NCBI GenBank assembly: GCA_910583615.1 | Contig: CAJTXP010000003.1 | Coordinates: forward strand, 62,001 to 126,000 | DNA from: an uncultured Lachnospiraceae bacterium | Lineage (GTDB): Bacteria; Bacillota; Clostridia; Lachnospirales; Lachnospiraceae | DNA: 64,000 nucleotides | Reading direction: 5' to 3' | Shown: positions 15,441 through 23,204 of the stretch, piece by piece | Layout of the letters: the number at the start of each line of letters is the position of its first letter | How positions within the stretch are numbered: the stretch's first letter is position 1 | Notes under the pieces: model-generated | The model's input: only the letters and a program-made list of their open reading frames with translations | The model's database searches: none | What the model was told of the DNA's origin: nothing | Translations under genes and position numbers: made by a program

Positions 15441-16631
15441 ATGAAAAAATACACAGGAAAAGTTCGTGCAGCAATGCTTCTGGGAGCGGTGCTGGCGCTG
15501 GGAGCGGACGGGCTGTATACAAGGGCTGCGGATCCTGCAGCAATAGAAGCGCAGGCAGCAGCGGAGGCACAGGCGGCTGCAGAAGCACAGGCGGCAGCGG
15601 AGGCGCAGGCAGCGGCAGAAGCACAGGCAGCAGCTGAGGCGCAGGCGGCTGCAGAAGCACAGGCGGCAGCGGAGGCGCAGGCAGCGGCAGAAGCACAGGC
15701 GGCAGCGGAGGCGCAGGCGGCTGCAGAAGCACAGGCGGCAGCAGCTGCTGCACAGGCGGCGGCAGAGGCACAGGCAGCAGCAGAGGCGCAGGCGGCGGCA
15801 GAAGCACAGGCAGCAGCGGAAGCAGCAGCCGCACAGGCGGCGGCGGAAGCGCAGGCGGAGGCAGGCACTGATCCGAATGCAGCGGCAGTTCAGCCCCGGC
15901 AGGTTTCTCCGGAAACGGAGAGAAGAAATTTCAGGCAGAAAGAAGCGATTCTGACAGAGCAGGTAAAAAAAGATATTGAAGACTCCCTGGACAGCGGCGT
16001 AACGGATGCAATTATTAATGGTTATCTCAGCCTTCTGAATAAAGACTATATTCTGAAGGATGAGCTGGAACTGTCTCTGGTCGGCATTGGAAACGGGCAT
16101 GAGCTGGAGGAACGTTCGGCAGACGCGATTACCAGAATGATGATGGATGCTGAAGAAGAAGGAATGAATATCAGTATCACTTCTTCTTACCGAACATATT
16201 TAAAGCAGGTAGAGCTTTTTAAAAATAAGATCAAACGTCTGGAAAAAGAAGGATGGAGCCATAAAAAAGCAGTAGAGGAAGCCGGAAAGGTAGTGGCAGT
16301 ACCGGGTACCAGTGAGCATCAGCTTGGGCTTACCGTGGATTTTGTGACAGGAAGTTACCGGAATCTGGATGAAGGAATCAAAAATACAAAGGAATATAAA
16401 TGGGTGGAGGAGAATGCATGGAAATACGGATATGTCATTCGTTATCCATCCGGCAAATCCCGGATTACCGGTATCATATCGGAACCATGGCATCTTCGAT
16501 ATGTGGGGATTCCGGCAGCGAAACTGATGACAGAACAGGGAATCTGTCTGGAAGAATTCCTGGGGGTGGCGTATAATGGTCAGAAAGATGGAATTTCGTA
16601 TGGAGCGGGCTGGGTTAATACAGGTCGGTGA
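15441..16631 (+). CDS. secreted D,D-carboxypeptidase, VanY/D-Ala-D-Ala type, with Ala/Gln/Glu tract
   Basis: The 396-residue protein has an N-terminal signal peptide (MKKYTGKVRAAMLLGAVLAL), then a tract of about twenty near-identical Glu-Ala-Gln-Ala-Ala repeats (about residues 36-141), then a VanY (peptidase M15B) domain. Zinc and catalytic motifs are TSEHQLGLTVDF (H and D ligands) and SEPWHLRYVG (catalytic Glu, ligand His). It should trim D-Ala from peptidoglycan stem peptides outside the membrane. The tract would form a long alanine-rich helix, a spacer between membrane or wall and enzyme. A small unknown gene overlaps its 3' end. Confidence 0.9.
   Translation: MKKYTGKVRAAMLLGAVLALGADGLYTRAADPAAIEAQAAAEAQAAAEAQAAAEAQAAAEAQAAAEAQAAAEAQAAAEAQAAAEAQAAAEAQAAAEAQAAAAAAQAAAEAQAAAEAQAAAEAQAAAEAAAAQAAAEAQAEAGTDPNAAAVQPRQVSPETERRNFRQKEAILTEQVKKDIEDSLDSGVTDAIINGYLSLLNKDYILKDELELSLVGIGNGHELEERSADAITRMMMDAEEEGMNISITSSYRTYLKQVELFKNKIKRLEKEGWSHKKAVEEAGKVVAVPGTSEHQLGLTVDFVTGSYRNLDEGIKNTKEYKWVEENAWKYGYVIRYPSGKSRITGIISEPWHLRYVGIPAAKLMTEQGICLEEFLGVAYNGQKDGISYGAGWVNTGR
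15546..15864 (+). repeat. in-frame 15-bp-class repeat tract encoding Glu-Ala-Gln-Ala-Ala
   Basis: About 320 bases of GC-rich tandem repeats (units such as GCAGAAGCACAGGCG and variants) inside the VanY gene. Third positions vary while the peptide is kept, so the tract is under protein-level constraint. Repeat number is likely to vary by slippage. It also makes long spurious open frames on the opposite strand. Confidence 0.85.
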
Positions 16632-16815
16632 TAAAGTACAGCTGAAAGAAGATGCTTCCAGCACAATGGCGGGCATCATGTATTATTATACGATCCGGGA
16701 TGCCATAGCCATGTCCAATAATACGAAAAATCGTCTCGGCAGTCTGGAAGGGACTGTTCGCACAATTGATGCAAAAGAGAGTTACTGGACGGTTACTGTG
16801 GATATTGAAGAATAG
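16600..16815 (+). CDS. small unknown protein overlapping the vanY-like gene
   Basis: A frame of 71 residues from ATG 16600 (alternatives 16576 and 16588) to TAG 16813-16815, overlapping the end of the carboxypeptidase gene by 32 bases. Its core IQVGDKVQLKEDASS and GSLEGTVRTIDAKESYWTVT suggests a small beta-barrel, reminiscent of KOW- or SH3-like domains, but I do not recognise it. A weak ribosome-binding site (AGATGGA) lies 7 bases before ATG 16600. The open frame beyond the overlap and the sensible residue pattern support coding. Confidence 0.5.
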   Translation: MERAGLIQVGDKVQLKEDASSTMAGIMYYYTIRDAIAMSNNTKNRLGSLEGTVRTIDAKESYWTVTVDIEE

Positions 16816-16831
16816 ACTTCATATGAAGAAT

Positions 16832-16993
16832 GTGATATAATGTCACCAGCTGGAGCGAAGCGGAAGCTGATGACCTGCGCGAGCATCGGCGAGCTTCCTT
16901 GTGATATAATGTCACCAGCTGGAGTGAAACGGAAGCTGATGACCTGCGCGAGCATCAGCGAGCTTCCTTATGATATTATGTCACTAACTGACA
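16832..16993 (+). repeat. 69-bp tandem repeat, two full copies and a decayed third
   Basis: Copies start at 16832 and 16901 (period 69), with a partial, diverged copy at 16970-16993. Each copy opens with GTGATATAATGTCACC. Each contains an imperfect hairpin with arms GTCACCAGCT and AGCTGATGAC around a GGAGCGAAGCGG-type loop, and then GACCTGCGCGAGCATC. The last copy runs up to the ribosome-binding site of the next gene, and the start of every unit holds a TATAAT-like hexamer. A relative lies at 63698-63757. It is not a CRISPR: no spacers. Confidence 0.85.
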
Positions 16994-17008
16994 GGAAAGG
17001 GGAAAAAT

Positions 17009-18082
17009 ATGAACGGGCAGGATGGATATGGATTTTGTCCCAGGTGCGGCGCTGTGATGCAGGACGGCGTGTGCAGAAGCTGCGGTTATTCGATACGAAG
17101 AGATGCCGGCTGGCAGGGACCTTCAGCATGGCAGGCCGGAAGCGGCTGGCAGGAGTCTGCGAACGGACATGCAGGTCCGGGAGGACAGGGACCTTTGATG
17201 AGGCCGCAGAAAAAACAGAAGAAGCCGGGGCATGGCAGGGTGCTTGCCTTTACCTGTGCCGGAATCGGGATTCTGTTTCTGATTGCGATCATTGTATTTA
17301 TGGTTCTTTCCATCCGGAAAGTTTTTGACGAAGTTCAAAAGAACACTCTGCCAGGGTATGGATATGATTCCGGAAACGGTTATTTTGGATACGGCAATCC
17401 ATATGATGACAGCCTGCAGGATGGATACGGAGATTATGATGGTTCTGACGGATATTATAAACCGGACGAAAAAGATGATTATTATGAGGAGATTACAGAC
17501 GCCACTTCACAGGACCTGGATTATAAGGTCATATGGGAATCTGTGTCCATGAGACCGGATGATTCAGATGACAGCTGCACCTATGATGGTGTATATCCGG
17601 TGTTGCGGGATGAGGAAGGAGAGGAGGAAGAGAAATTTTCTTCCATGAACCAGAAGATTAAGGAGATGGTATGCAGGTATAAAGACCAGTACCGTGATTA
17701 TGCTTCCGGAATCTCCAGTTCCGGTTATGTGACTTATATGGATGAGGAGAAGATCAGCGTAGTCGTCCGTCACAGTTTTTATGAGAAAAAAACCACGATT
17801 CCCCGAGTGGAGGCGATTACGCTTCGCGTGGATACCGGGGAGGTCATTTCTCATGAAGAAATGGCGCATGTGGATGAAGAACTTGCGTGGCAGTTCCGTT
17901 CCAGAAACAGTCACCAGAACGGTACAGTGGAGTTTGTGGATGAACTCTCGGACGAGAAGCTGATGGAATATCTGAAGGATGAGAAAGACAGTGTGATGTT
18001 TTATACTCCTGTAGGTCTGGAGATCGGATTCAATTATGACGGCGGATGGGTGACGGTAACGCTGAAGACCGATACGCTTTAG
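17009..18082 (+). CDS. membrane protein with N-terminal zinc ribbon and C-terminal DUF3298/RsiV-like domain
   Basis: The 357 residues are in four parts. First is a zinc ribbon (FCPRCGAVMQDGVCRSCGYSI, residues about 9-28). Next is a Gly/Trp/Gln-rich basic linker. Then comes one membrane helix (about residues 78-101, IGILFLIAIIVFMVL). Last is an acidic Tyr/Asp/Gly-rich stretch leading to an outer domain with a two-layer pattern like DUF3298/DUF4163 (IPRVEAITLRVDTGEVIS; VGLEIGFNYDGGWVTVTL). The topology puts the ribbon inside and the sensor-like domain outside. The ribosome-binding site AGGAAAGGGG is directly ahead of ATG 17009. The role is unknown; envelope sensing is possible. Confidence 0.75.
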   Translation: MNGQDGYGFCPRCGAVMQDGVCRSCGYSIRRDAGWQGPSAWQAGSGWQESANGHAGPGGQGPLMRPQKKQKKPGHGRVLAFTCAGIGILFLIAIIVFMVLSIRKVFDEVQKNTLPGYGYDSGNGYFGYGNPYDDSLQDGYGDYDGSDGYYKPDEKDDYYEEITDATSQDLDYKVIWESVSMRPDDSDDSCTYDGVYPVLRDEEGEEEEKFSSMNQKIKEMVCRYKDQYRDYASGISSSGYVTYMDEEKISVVVRHSFYEKKTTIPRVEAITLRVDTGEVISHEEMAHVDEELAWQFRSRNSHQNGTVEFVDELSDEKLMEYLKDEKDSVMFYTPVGLEIGFNYDGGWVTVTLKTDTL

Positions 18083-18094
18083 GAGAGACTGCAT

Positions 18095-18391
18095 ATGGTG
18101 GCAAGGATTGATCTGTTTCATCTTCCTTTTTACAAAAAAGAAGCGTTTACCGGATCTGACCGCGGCGTGCGGTTCTGGATCGGGAAAACTGAAATCGCGG
18201 AGTCTGAAGAAGAGAAGACGGAAGTGTTGCGGGCGATCATGTGGCCGGAACCCTTTGCACTGAAACATACGCCGGATGAAGAGAAGATCCGGAGAGATTT
18301 TGCGTTTTCAGAAGAAGGACTGGATGCGGTGTATGAATGGCTTCTGGGGGAAGGAAGGGATGCAGTACTGCAGATACATTCGGGGACATGA
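18095..18391 (+). CDS. small unknown protein
   Basis: A 98-residue soluble protein, not recognised. It reads MVARIDLFHLPFYKKEAFTG at the start and has Trp-rich strands (VRFWIGKTEIAESEEEK; AIMWPEPFALKH) and a C-terminal helix (GLDAVYEWLLGEGRDAVLQI). It starts 12 bases after the preceding stop with a GGAGAG ribosome-binding site, and ends inside a terminator hairpin, so it is the last gene of that unit. Confidence 0.7.
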   Translation: MVARIDLFHLPFYKKEAFTGSDRGVRFWIGKTEIAESEEEKTEVLRAIMWPEPFALKHTPDEEKIRRDFAFSEEGLDAVYEWLLGEGRDAVLQIHSGT

Positions 18392-18422
18392 AAAATGGAA
18401 GGCATATGCCCTCCATTTTTCA
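18389..18422 (+). terminator. intrinsic terminator
   Basis: A 14-base arm TGAAAAATGGAAGG pairs with CCCTCCATTTTTCA (one mismatch) around CATATG. The descending arm holds the T tract. The hairpin begins on the stop codon of the 98-residue gene and could also act on the minus strand. Confidence 0.8.
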
Positions 18423-18463
18423 TCGCAAACACATTATATACAACAAAAGCAATCCGTCTGATG

Positions 18464-18492
18464 TTGATGATGGTTTTATTTTAGTATAAAAT
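18464..18492 (+). promoter_or_regulatory. candidate promoter of the LysR gene
   Basis: TTGATG (18464-18469), a 17-base AT-rich spacer, and TAAAAT (18487-18492), 60 bases before the LysR start. Confidence 0.6.
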
Positions 18493-18552
18493 CATACATA
18501 AGTAAAACTCATTATTTTCATGTTTGGATGAAAAAAAATCAAGGAGTGTACC

Positions 18553-19440
18553 ATGACTTTATTGTCTTATCAGGTATTTATGGCGGTCGTGGAGCAGCAG
18601 AGCTTTCAAAAGGCGGCGCAGGCGCTGAAGCTTACGCCGTCGGCTATCAGCCATGCAGTGTCAGCTATGGAGGAAGAGCTCGGTTCCATGCTGTTTGTCC
18701 GCAGCAGGCATGGGGTATATCTGACCAATTATGGAAAGGAGCTGTTTCCATATATTAAGAATGTGCTGAACAGCGATGAATACCTGCAGCAGGCAGTTGC
18801 ACAGTTCAACGGAATGCAGAAGGGGCTTGTGCGCCTGGGGACATTCAACAGCGCCTGTGTGGAATGGCTGCCCAGCCTTTTGAAAGATTTTGAACAGGAA
18901 TACCCGGAGGTCCGGCTGGATATCTATCAGGGAACCTATGATGATGTTTACCACTGGCTGAGAGACGGCATTGTGGACCTTGGATTTTTGTCATCTACCA
19001 GCGTAGGGGAGCTGGCATATGTGCCGGTCTATGAAGACCGGCTTGTCTGCGTGGCGCCGAAAGGATTCCAGACGAAGAATCCCGGGTATGTGACCATCGA
19101 GGAGCTGCGGGAACAGAGATTTGTGATCCAGCGGGAAGGGTGCGACGCGGATGTGAACCACTTCCTTGAGAAATATCATCTGTCCGGAGGAGCCGGGAGC
19201 CGTATTCTGGACGACATGTCCGCGATTGCGCTGGTGATGGGTGGTTACGGCGTATGTCTGGTGCCTGAGCTTGTCATCCGCAATATTACGTTTCCAGTAG
19301 ACGTCTATCCGTTGGATGTGGAGGAAAAGCGGACGATTGTGCTTGCCAGTCTTCGTTCGGATGTGTTTGCGCCGGCGGTCCGACGGATGTATGATTATAT
19401 AATCGAACGTTTTCAATATGACGCAGAAGAAATGGAGTAA
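18553..19440 (+). CDS. LysR-family transcriptional regulator
   Basis: The 295-residue regulator has an N-terminal winged helix-turn-helix (QSFQKAAQALKLTPSAISHA, with ISHAVSAMEEELGSMLFVR) and a two-lobed effector domain (GLVRLGTFNSACVEWLPSLL; LVCVAPKGF; ISAIALVMGGYGVCLVPEL-like segment near residue 225). The effector is unknown. It is three bases from the HAD gene, so the two are co-transcribed; no divergent target gene is present, as its upstream neighbour is on the same strand behind a terminator. The start matches a ribosome-binding site AAGGAG 6 bases ahead. Confidence 0.95.
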   Translation: MTLLSYQVFMAVVEQQSFQKAAQALKLTPSAISHAVSAMEEELGSMLFVRSRHGVYLTNYGKELFPYIKNVLNSDEYLQQAVAQFNGMQKGLVRLGTFNSACVEWLPSLLKDFEQEYPEVRLDIYQGTYDDVYHWLRDGIVDLGFLSSTSVGELAYVPVYEDRLVCVAPKGFQTKNPGYVTIEELREQRFVIQREGCDADVNHFLEKYHLSGGAGSRILDDMSAIALVMGGYGVCLVPELVIRNITFPVDVYPLDVEEKRTIVLASLRSDVFAPAVRRMYDYIIERFQYDAEEME

Positions 19441-19443
19441 ACT

Positions 19444-20118
19444 ATGTATCAATACCTTATGTTTGACCTGGACGGGACGCTGACGGATCCCCGGGAGGGA
19501 ATTACAAAAAGTGTGCAGTATGCCCTTTTGCATATGGGAATCGAGGAGAAGGATCTTACAAAGCTGGAACCGTTTATTGGTCCTCCGCTCCTGGAATCCT
19601 TCAGGGAATATTATGATTTTTCCCTGGAACAGGCAAGAGAAGCAGTAGAATATTATCGGGAGTATTTCAGCAGCGCCGGCGTGTTCCAGAACCTGCTTTT
19701 TAAGGGCGTGCCAAAGCTTCTCTCTGAGCTGAAGTCCCATGGGAAAGTGGTTGCTACGGCTTCGTCGAAGCCGGAACCGTTTGTCCGGCTGATTCTGGAA
19801 TATTTTCATGTAGATTCTTATTTCGATTATATCTGCGGGGGCAGTATGGATGAGAGCCGGATCTGCAAGGAAGACGTGATCGAAGAGCTTCTGTGCAGCC
19901 GGATGAGGCTTCCCAGGGAGGAGTGGAAGCATGTCCTGATGATCGGAGACCGCAGGCATGATGTGGAAGGAGCGGCGAAATTCGGCATTCCGTGTCTGGG
20001 GCTGTCCATGGGATTCGCGGCAGAAGGGGAGCTTGAGAAGGCAGGGGCGGCCGCCATCGTGGACACTGTGGAGGAGATCGGAGCGTTCATCCTGGGGGAT
20101 GGCCGGACCGGGGGCTGA
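19444..20118 (+). CDS. HAD-family hydrolase (phosphoglycolate phosphatase-like)
   Basis: The 224-residue Rossmannoid phosphatase has HAD motif I FDLDGTLTDPREGITKSVQY, a helical C1 cap (EPFIGPPLLESFREYYDF), motif II (VATASSKPEPFV), and motif IV DRRHDVEGAAKFGIPCLGLS. This is the Gph/PGP-like group, which includes pyrophosphatases and 5'-nucleotidases; the substrate cannot be read from sequence. It directly follows the LysR gene and lies 59 bases ahead of the polyphosphate kinase gene, so it may belong with either. Confidence 0.93.
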   Translation: MYQYLMFDLDGTLTDPREGITKSVQYALLHMGIEEKDLTKLEPFIGPPLLESFREYYDFSLEQAREAVEYYREYFSSAGVFQNLLFKGVPKLLSELKSHGKVVATASSKPEPFVRLILEYFHVDSYFDYICGGSMDESRICKEDVIEELLCSRMRLPREEWKHVLMIGDRRHDVEGAAKFGIPCLGLSMGFAAEGELEKAGAAAIVDTVEEIGAFILGDGRTGG

Positions 20119-20177
20119 ATACAGGAAAAATATCAGCATTAAAGTTTACATAAATATAAAACAGGGAGGGAAAAGAG

Positions 20178-21647
20178 ATGCTGAAGAACCGAATACTGGC
20201 GGAGAAGCCGCAGGAAGAAGAACTGAAAAGCCGTTTGAGGGCGGCCCGGGAGAAGCTGGAAGTGCAGCAGATGAAGATGAAGGAGCATAAGCTGCCGGTT
20301 CTGGTGCTTCTGGAAGGCTGGGGGACGTCCGGGAAAGGAAGCACGATCGGGAAGGTCATCCGGAATATTGATCCGCGTTTTTTCAAGGTGGCGTCCATGG
20401 AGACCATCCGGGAAGAAGACAAAAGAAAGCCGTTTTTATGGAGGTATTTTAAGGAAATTCCGGAAGCCGGGAAATTCGTATTCATGGATTCCGGCTGGAT
20501 GGATGAGGTGACCAGAGACAGACTTATGGGCGTCATGGATGATGACACTTATGAAAAACGGGTGGCGGGCATCCGGCGCTATGAGCGTCAGCTTACAGAT
20601 AACGGGTATCTGGTCGTGAAGTTTTTTCTGCATATCAGTGAAAAAGAACAGAAGCGGCGAATTGACGAATTGAAAGACGATATTGATACCAGGTGGCGTG
20701 TGAATCAGGCGGACAAATGGCAGAATAAACATTATAGAAAGTGCCTGGAAATTTTTGACAAATATCTGGATGCAACGGATTCTCCGTCTGCCCCATGGTA
20801 TGTGGTGGATGCAAAATCCAGAAAATGGGCGGAGCTTCAGGTGCTGGAGACGCTTACCGAAGGGATCGACATTGCCATGCAGAACCAGGCTCTGGCAGTG
20901 CCGGTGTTGCAGAATGTGTTTCCGCTTGTAAAGATGCCGAAGCTGTCGGAAATACCGCTGTCGGAGAAGACGATCGGCGATGCGGAATATAAGGAAGAAC
21001 TGAAACGCCTTCAGAGCCATCTGGGGGAGCTTCATAACCGTCTCTACCGGAAAAAAGTTCCGGTTATCATTGCCTATGAGGGCTGGGATGCGGCTGGAAA
21101 GGGCGGCAATATCCGCCGGATCACGGAAGCGCTGGATCCCAGAGGCTTCGAGGTGCATCCCATCGCCAGTCCGGAGCCTCATGAGAAGGCAAGGCATTAT
21201 CTGTGGCGTTTTTTTACAAGGCTGCCGAGAACCGGACATATCGCCGTTTTCGACCGTACCTGGTACGGACGGGTCATGGTGGAGCGTCTGGAAGGGTTCT
21301 GCAGTGAGAACGACTGGAAGCGCGCCTACAATGAGATCAATGAATTTGAAAAAGAGCTCTCGGACTGGGGGGCGGTAATCATCAAGTTCTGGGTGCATAT
21401 TGACAAGGAAACTCAGCTGGAACGCTTTACCCTGCGTCAGAATACGCCGCAGAAGCAGTGGAAGATCACGGATGAGGACTGGCGGAACCGGGAAAAATGG
21501 GATGCCTATGAAAGCGCCGTTGACGAGATGATTCAGAAGACCAGCACCGCCTATGCGCCGTGGCATATTCTGGAATCGGTAGATAAAAAATATGCAAGGA
21601 TCCGGGCGCTGAAGATCGTGATCGAGGAACTGGAGAAGGCGCTGTAG
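20178..21647 (+). CDS. double-domain PPK2 polyphosphate:nucleotide phosphotransferase (Pap-like)
   Basis: At 489 residues this has two tandem PPK2 kinase domains, the layout of class II polyphosphate:AMP phosphotransferase, which makes ADP from AMP with polyphosphate. The N-terminal domain has Walker A GWGTSGKGS (near residue 47) but an altered Walker B/lid (MDSGWMDEVTRDRL). The C-terminal domain has GWDAAGKGG (near 300) and the full FDRTWYGRVMVERLEGF, so it is probably the catalytic one. It is followed after 11 bases by the DHH phosphoesterase, and so leads the operon that ends with the TIR proteins. The start ATG 20178 has the ribosome-binding site ACAGGGAGGGA. Confidence 0.93.
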   Translation: MLKNRILAEKPQEEELKSRLRAAREKLEVQQMKMKEHKLPVLVLLEGWGTSGKGSTIGKVIRNIDPRFFKVASMETIREEDKRKPFLWRYFKEIPEAGKFVFMDSGWMDEVTRDRLMGVMDDDTYEKRVAGIRRYERQLTDNGYLVVKFFLHISEKEQKRRIDELKDDIDTRWRVNQADKWQNKHYRKCLEIFDKYLDATDSPSAPWYVVDAKSRKWAELQVLETLTEGIDIAMQNQALAVPVLQNVFPLVKMPKLSEIPLSEKTIGDAEYKEELKRLQSHLGELHNRLYRKKVPVIIAYEGWDAAGKGGNIRRITEALDPRGFEVHPIASPEPHEKARHYLWRFFTRLPRTGHIAVFDRTWYGRVMVERLEGFCSENDWKRAYNEINEFEKELSDWGAVIIKFWVHIDKETQLERFTLRQNTPQKQWKITDEDWRNREKWDAYESAVDEMIQKTSTAYAPWHILESVDKKYARIRALKIVIEELEKAL

Positions 21648-21658
21648 AGGAGAAACAT

Positions 21659-23200
21659 ATGGAGTTAAAAACATTATTGCAGTTTGATTCGATCGTGATC
21701 CAGTGTCATAACGATCCGGATGCGGATGCCATTGCCAGCGGGTTTGGCGTCTGGTCGTATCTGCGTGCCAACAAAAAAGAGCCCCGGCTGGTCTATGGCG
21801 GAAGATATCCGGTCCGGAAAAGCAATCTGGTGCGGATGGTGGAGTGTCTTGAGATCCCGGTGGAACACGTCCATGCGCTGGAAGAAGAGCCGGAGCTTCT
21901 TCTGACGGTGGACTGTCAGCCGGGAGAGCGAAATGTAGAAAGACTGTCCGGAAAAAAACTGGCGGCAATCGATCACCATATCACCAGAAAGGAAAGTCTG
22001 TCCAGCCTGTGGGACAGGGAGATCCGCGATAATTACGGCGCCTGTGCGACGATTATCTGGGACCTGCTCAGGCGGGAGCAGTTTGATATCAAAGGAAACC
22101 GGCGTCTGGCGGTCGCCCTGTATTATGGCCTTTTCATGGATACGTGCAAACTTCAGGAGATCTGCCAGGTGAAGGACCGCGCCATGCGGGATGAACTGGA
22201 ATCCGTGTTTGACCAGAAGGACAGAGATGTGATCGACGAATTCAAAACGCATAATCTGTCGGCGGAAGAGCTGCTCATCGTAGGGCAGGCGCTGGGAACC
22301 TGTGAAAACAATAAAGAAAAACGGTATGCGATTGCACAGGCGGCTCCCTGCGATCCGAATCTACTGGGAATCATCTCGGATCAGATGCTGGAAGTGGATA
22401 CGGTGGATACGTGCATTGCGTACTGCATGCTGCCAGGCGGTGCGAAGCTGTCGATCCGCAGCTGCTCGGATGAAACCCGTGCCAGCGATCTGGCGGGATA
22501 TCTGGCCGGAGGCGGAGGACATGAGAAGAAAGCAGGCGGCTTTCTCACCATTGAACTTTTGAAGCACCCGGTCATTGATCCAAAGGAACTGGGGGACGTC
22601 GTATGCCGTTTTCTCACGGCGAGGGTGGAAGACTATTTCAGAGAGCAGGATATCATCCGGCTGGATAAAGAGAAATATCCGGATCTGACGGCGGAACCGC
22701 TCTATCAGAAGAAACCGGTGAAAATCGGCTACATAAAAGCGGCGGATGTCTACAGGGAAGGGACAGAAGTAAAAGTCCGGATGCTGGAAGGCGACATGGA
22801 AGAGAAAGTGACCGACGACCTGTACTTTATTGTGGGCGTCAGGAACGAAGTTTATGTCAACGACCGCGGAAAACTGGAGCAGAACAATCTGTGCCTGAAA
22901 GATCCGTATGAGCTTTCTCCGGAGGCGCTTCAGGATGTAGAGGACGCCGTCAGCGCTGTAAACGAGGACGACGAAGTTCTGGCAGGGCATATTTTTACCT
23001 GCGTGCCAAAGGAATCCTGCGTCCATGCCCGCAGGCTGACAAGACGGACCAAGGTGTTTTGGGAGGACGGACAGGGGTACTTGCTGGGTGAGCCAGGGGA
23101 CTATCTGGCAGCCCGGGCAGAGGACCCTTCTGATATTTACATTATCAAGGAGGATGTCTTCGGTCTGACCTATGAGAAAGCGGCTGATTGCAGGGGGTGA
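21659..23200 (+). CDS. DHH/DHHA1 phosphoesterase with extra C-terminal domain (PGDYG-like)
   Basis: The 513-residue protein starts with an NrnA-like module. The metal motif is HNDPDADA (residues 17-24), the DHH motif is at residues 105-107 (AIDHHITRKE), and the DHHA1 glycine loop is GGGGHEKKAGGF (near 283-294). Such enzymes cleave nanoRNA, pAp or linear dinucleotides. Unlike NrnA (about 310-340 residues), it continues for about 170 residues into a separate domain containing GYIKAADVYREGTEVKVRML and ending GEPGDYLAARAEDPSDIYII, which resembles the small PGDYG fold. The operon position between the PPK2 kinase and the RyR protein suggests it removes a nucleotide messenger; that is inference. Confidence 0.9.
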   Translation: MELKTLLQFDSIVIQCHNDPDADAIASGFGVWSYLRANKKEPRLVYGGRYPVRKSNLVRMVECLEIPVEHVHALEEEPELLLTVDCQPGERNVERLSGKKLAAIDHHITRKESLSSLWDREIRDNYGACATIIWDLLRREQFDIKGNRRLAVALYYGLFMDTCKLQEICQVKDRAMRDELESVFDQKDRDVIDEFKTHNLSAEELLIVGQALGTCENNKEKRYAIAQAAPCDPNLLGIISDQMLEVDTVDTCIAYCMLPGGAKLSIRSCSDETRASDLAGYLAGGGGHEKKAGGFLTIELLKHPVIDPKELGDVVCRFLTARVEDYFREQDIIRLDKEKYPDLTAEPLYQKKPVKIGYIKAADVYREGTEVKVRMLEGDMEEKVTDDLYFIVGVRNEVYVNDRGKLEQNNLCLKDPYELSPEALQDVEDAVSAVNEDDEVLAGHIFTCVPKESCVHARRLTRRTKVFWEDGQGYLLGEPGDYLAARAEDPSDIYIIKEDVFGLTYEKAADCRG

Positions 23201-23204
23201 ACAA

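Noticed and set aside
15324..16100. Minus-strand frames over the VanY repeat tract (Arg/Cys/Leu-rich or Ala/Ser/Cys-rich)
   Set aside because: Produced by the 15-bp repeats; no natural protein composition or start signals.
16832..16993. Possible CRISPR array
   Set aside because: Units are contiguous with no unique spacers and only two to three copies; no cas genes.
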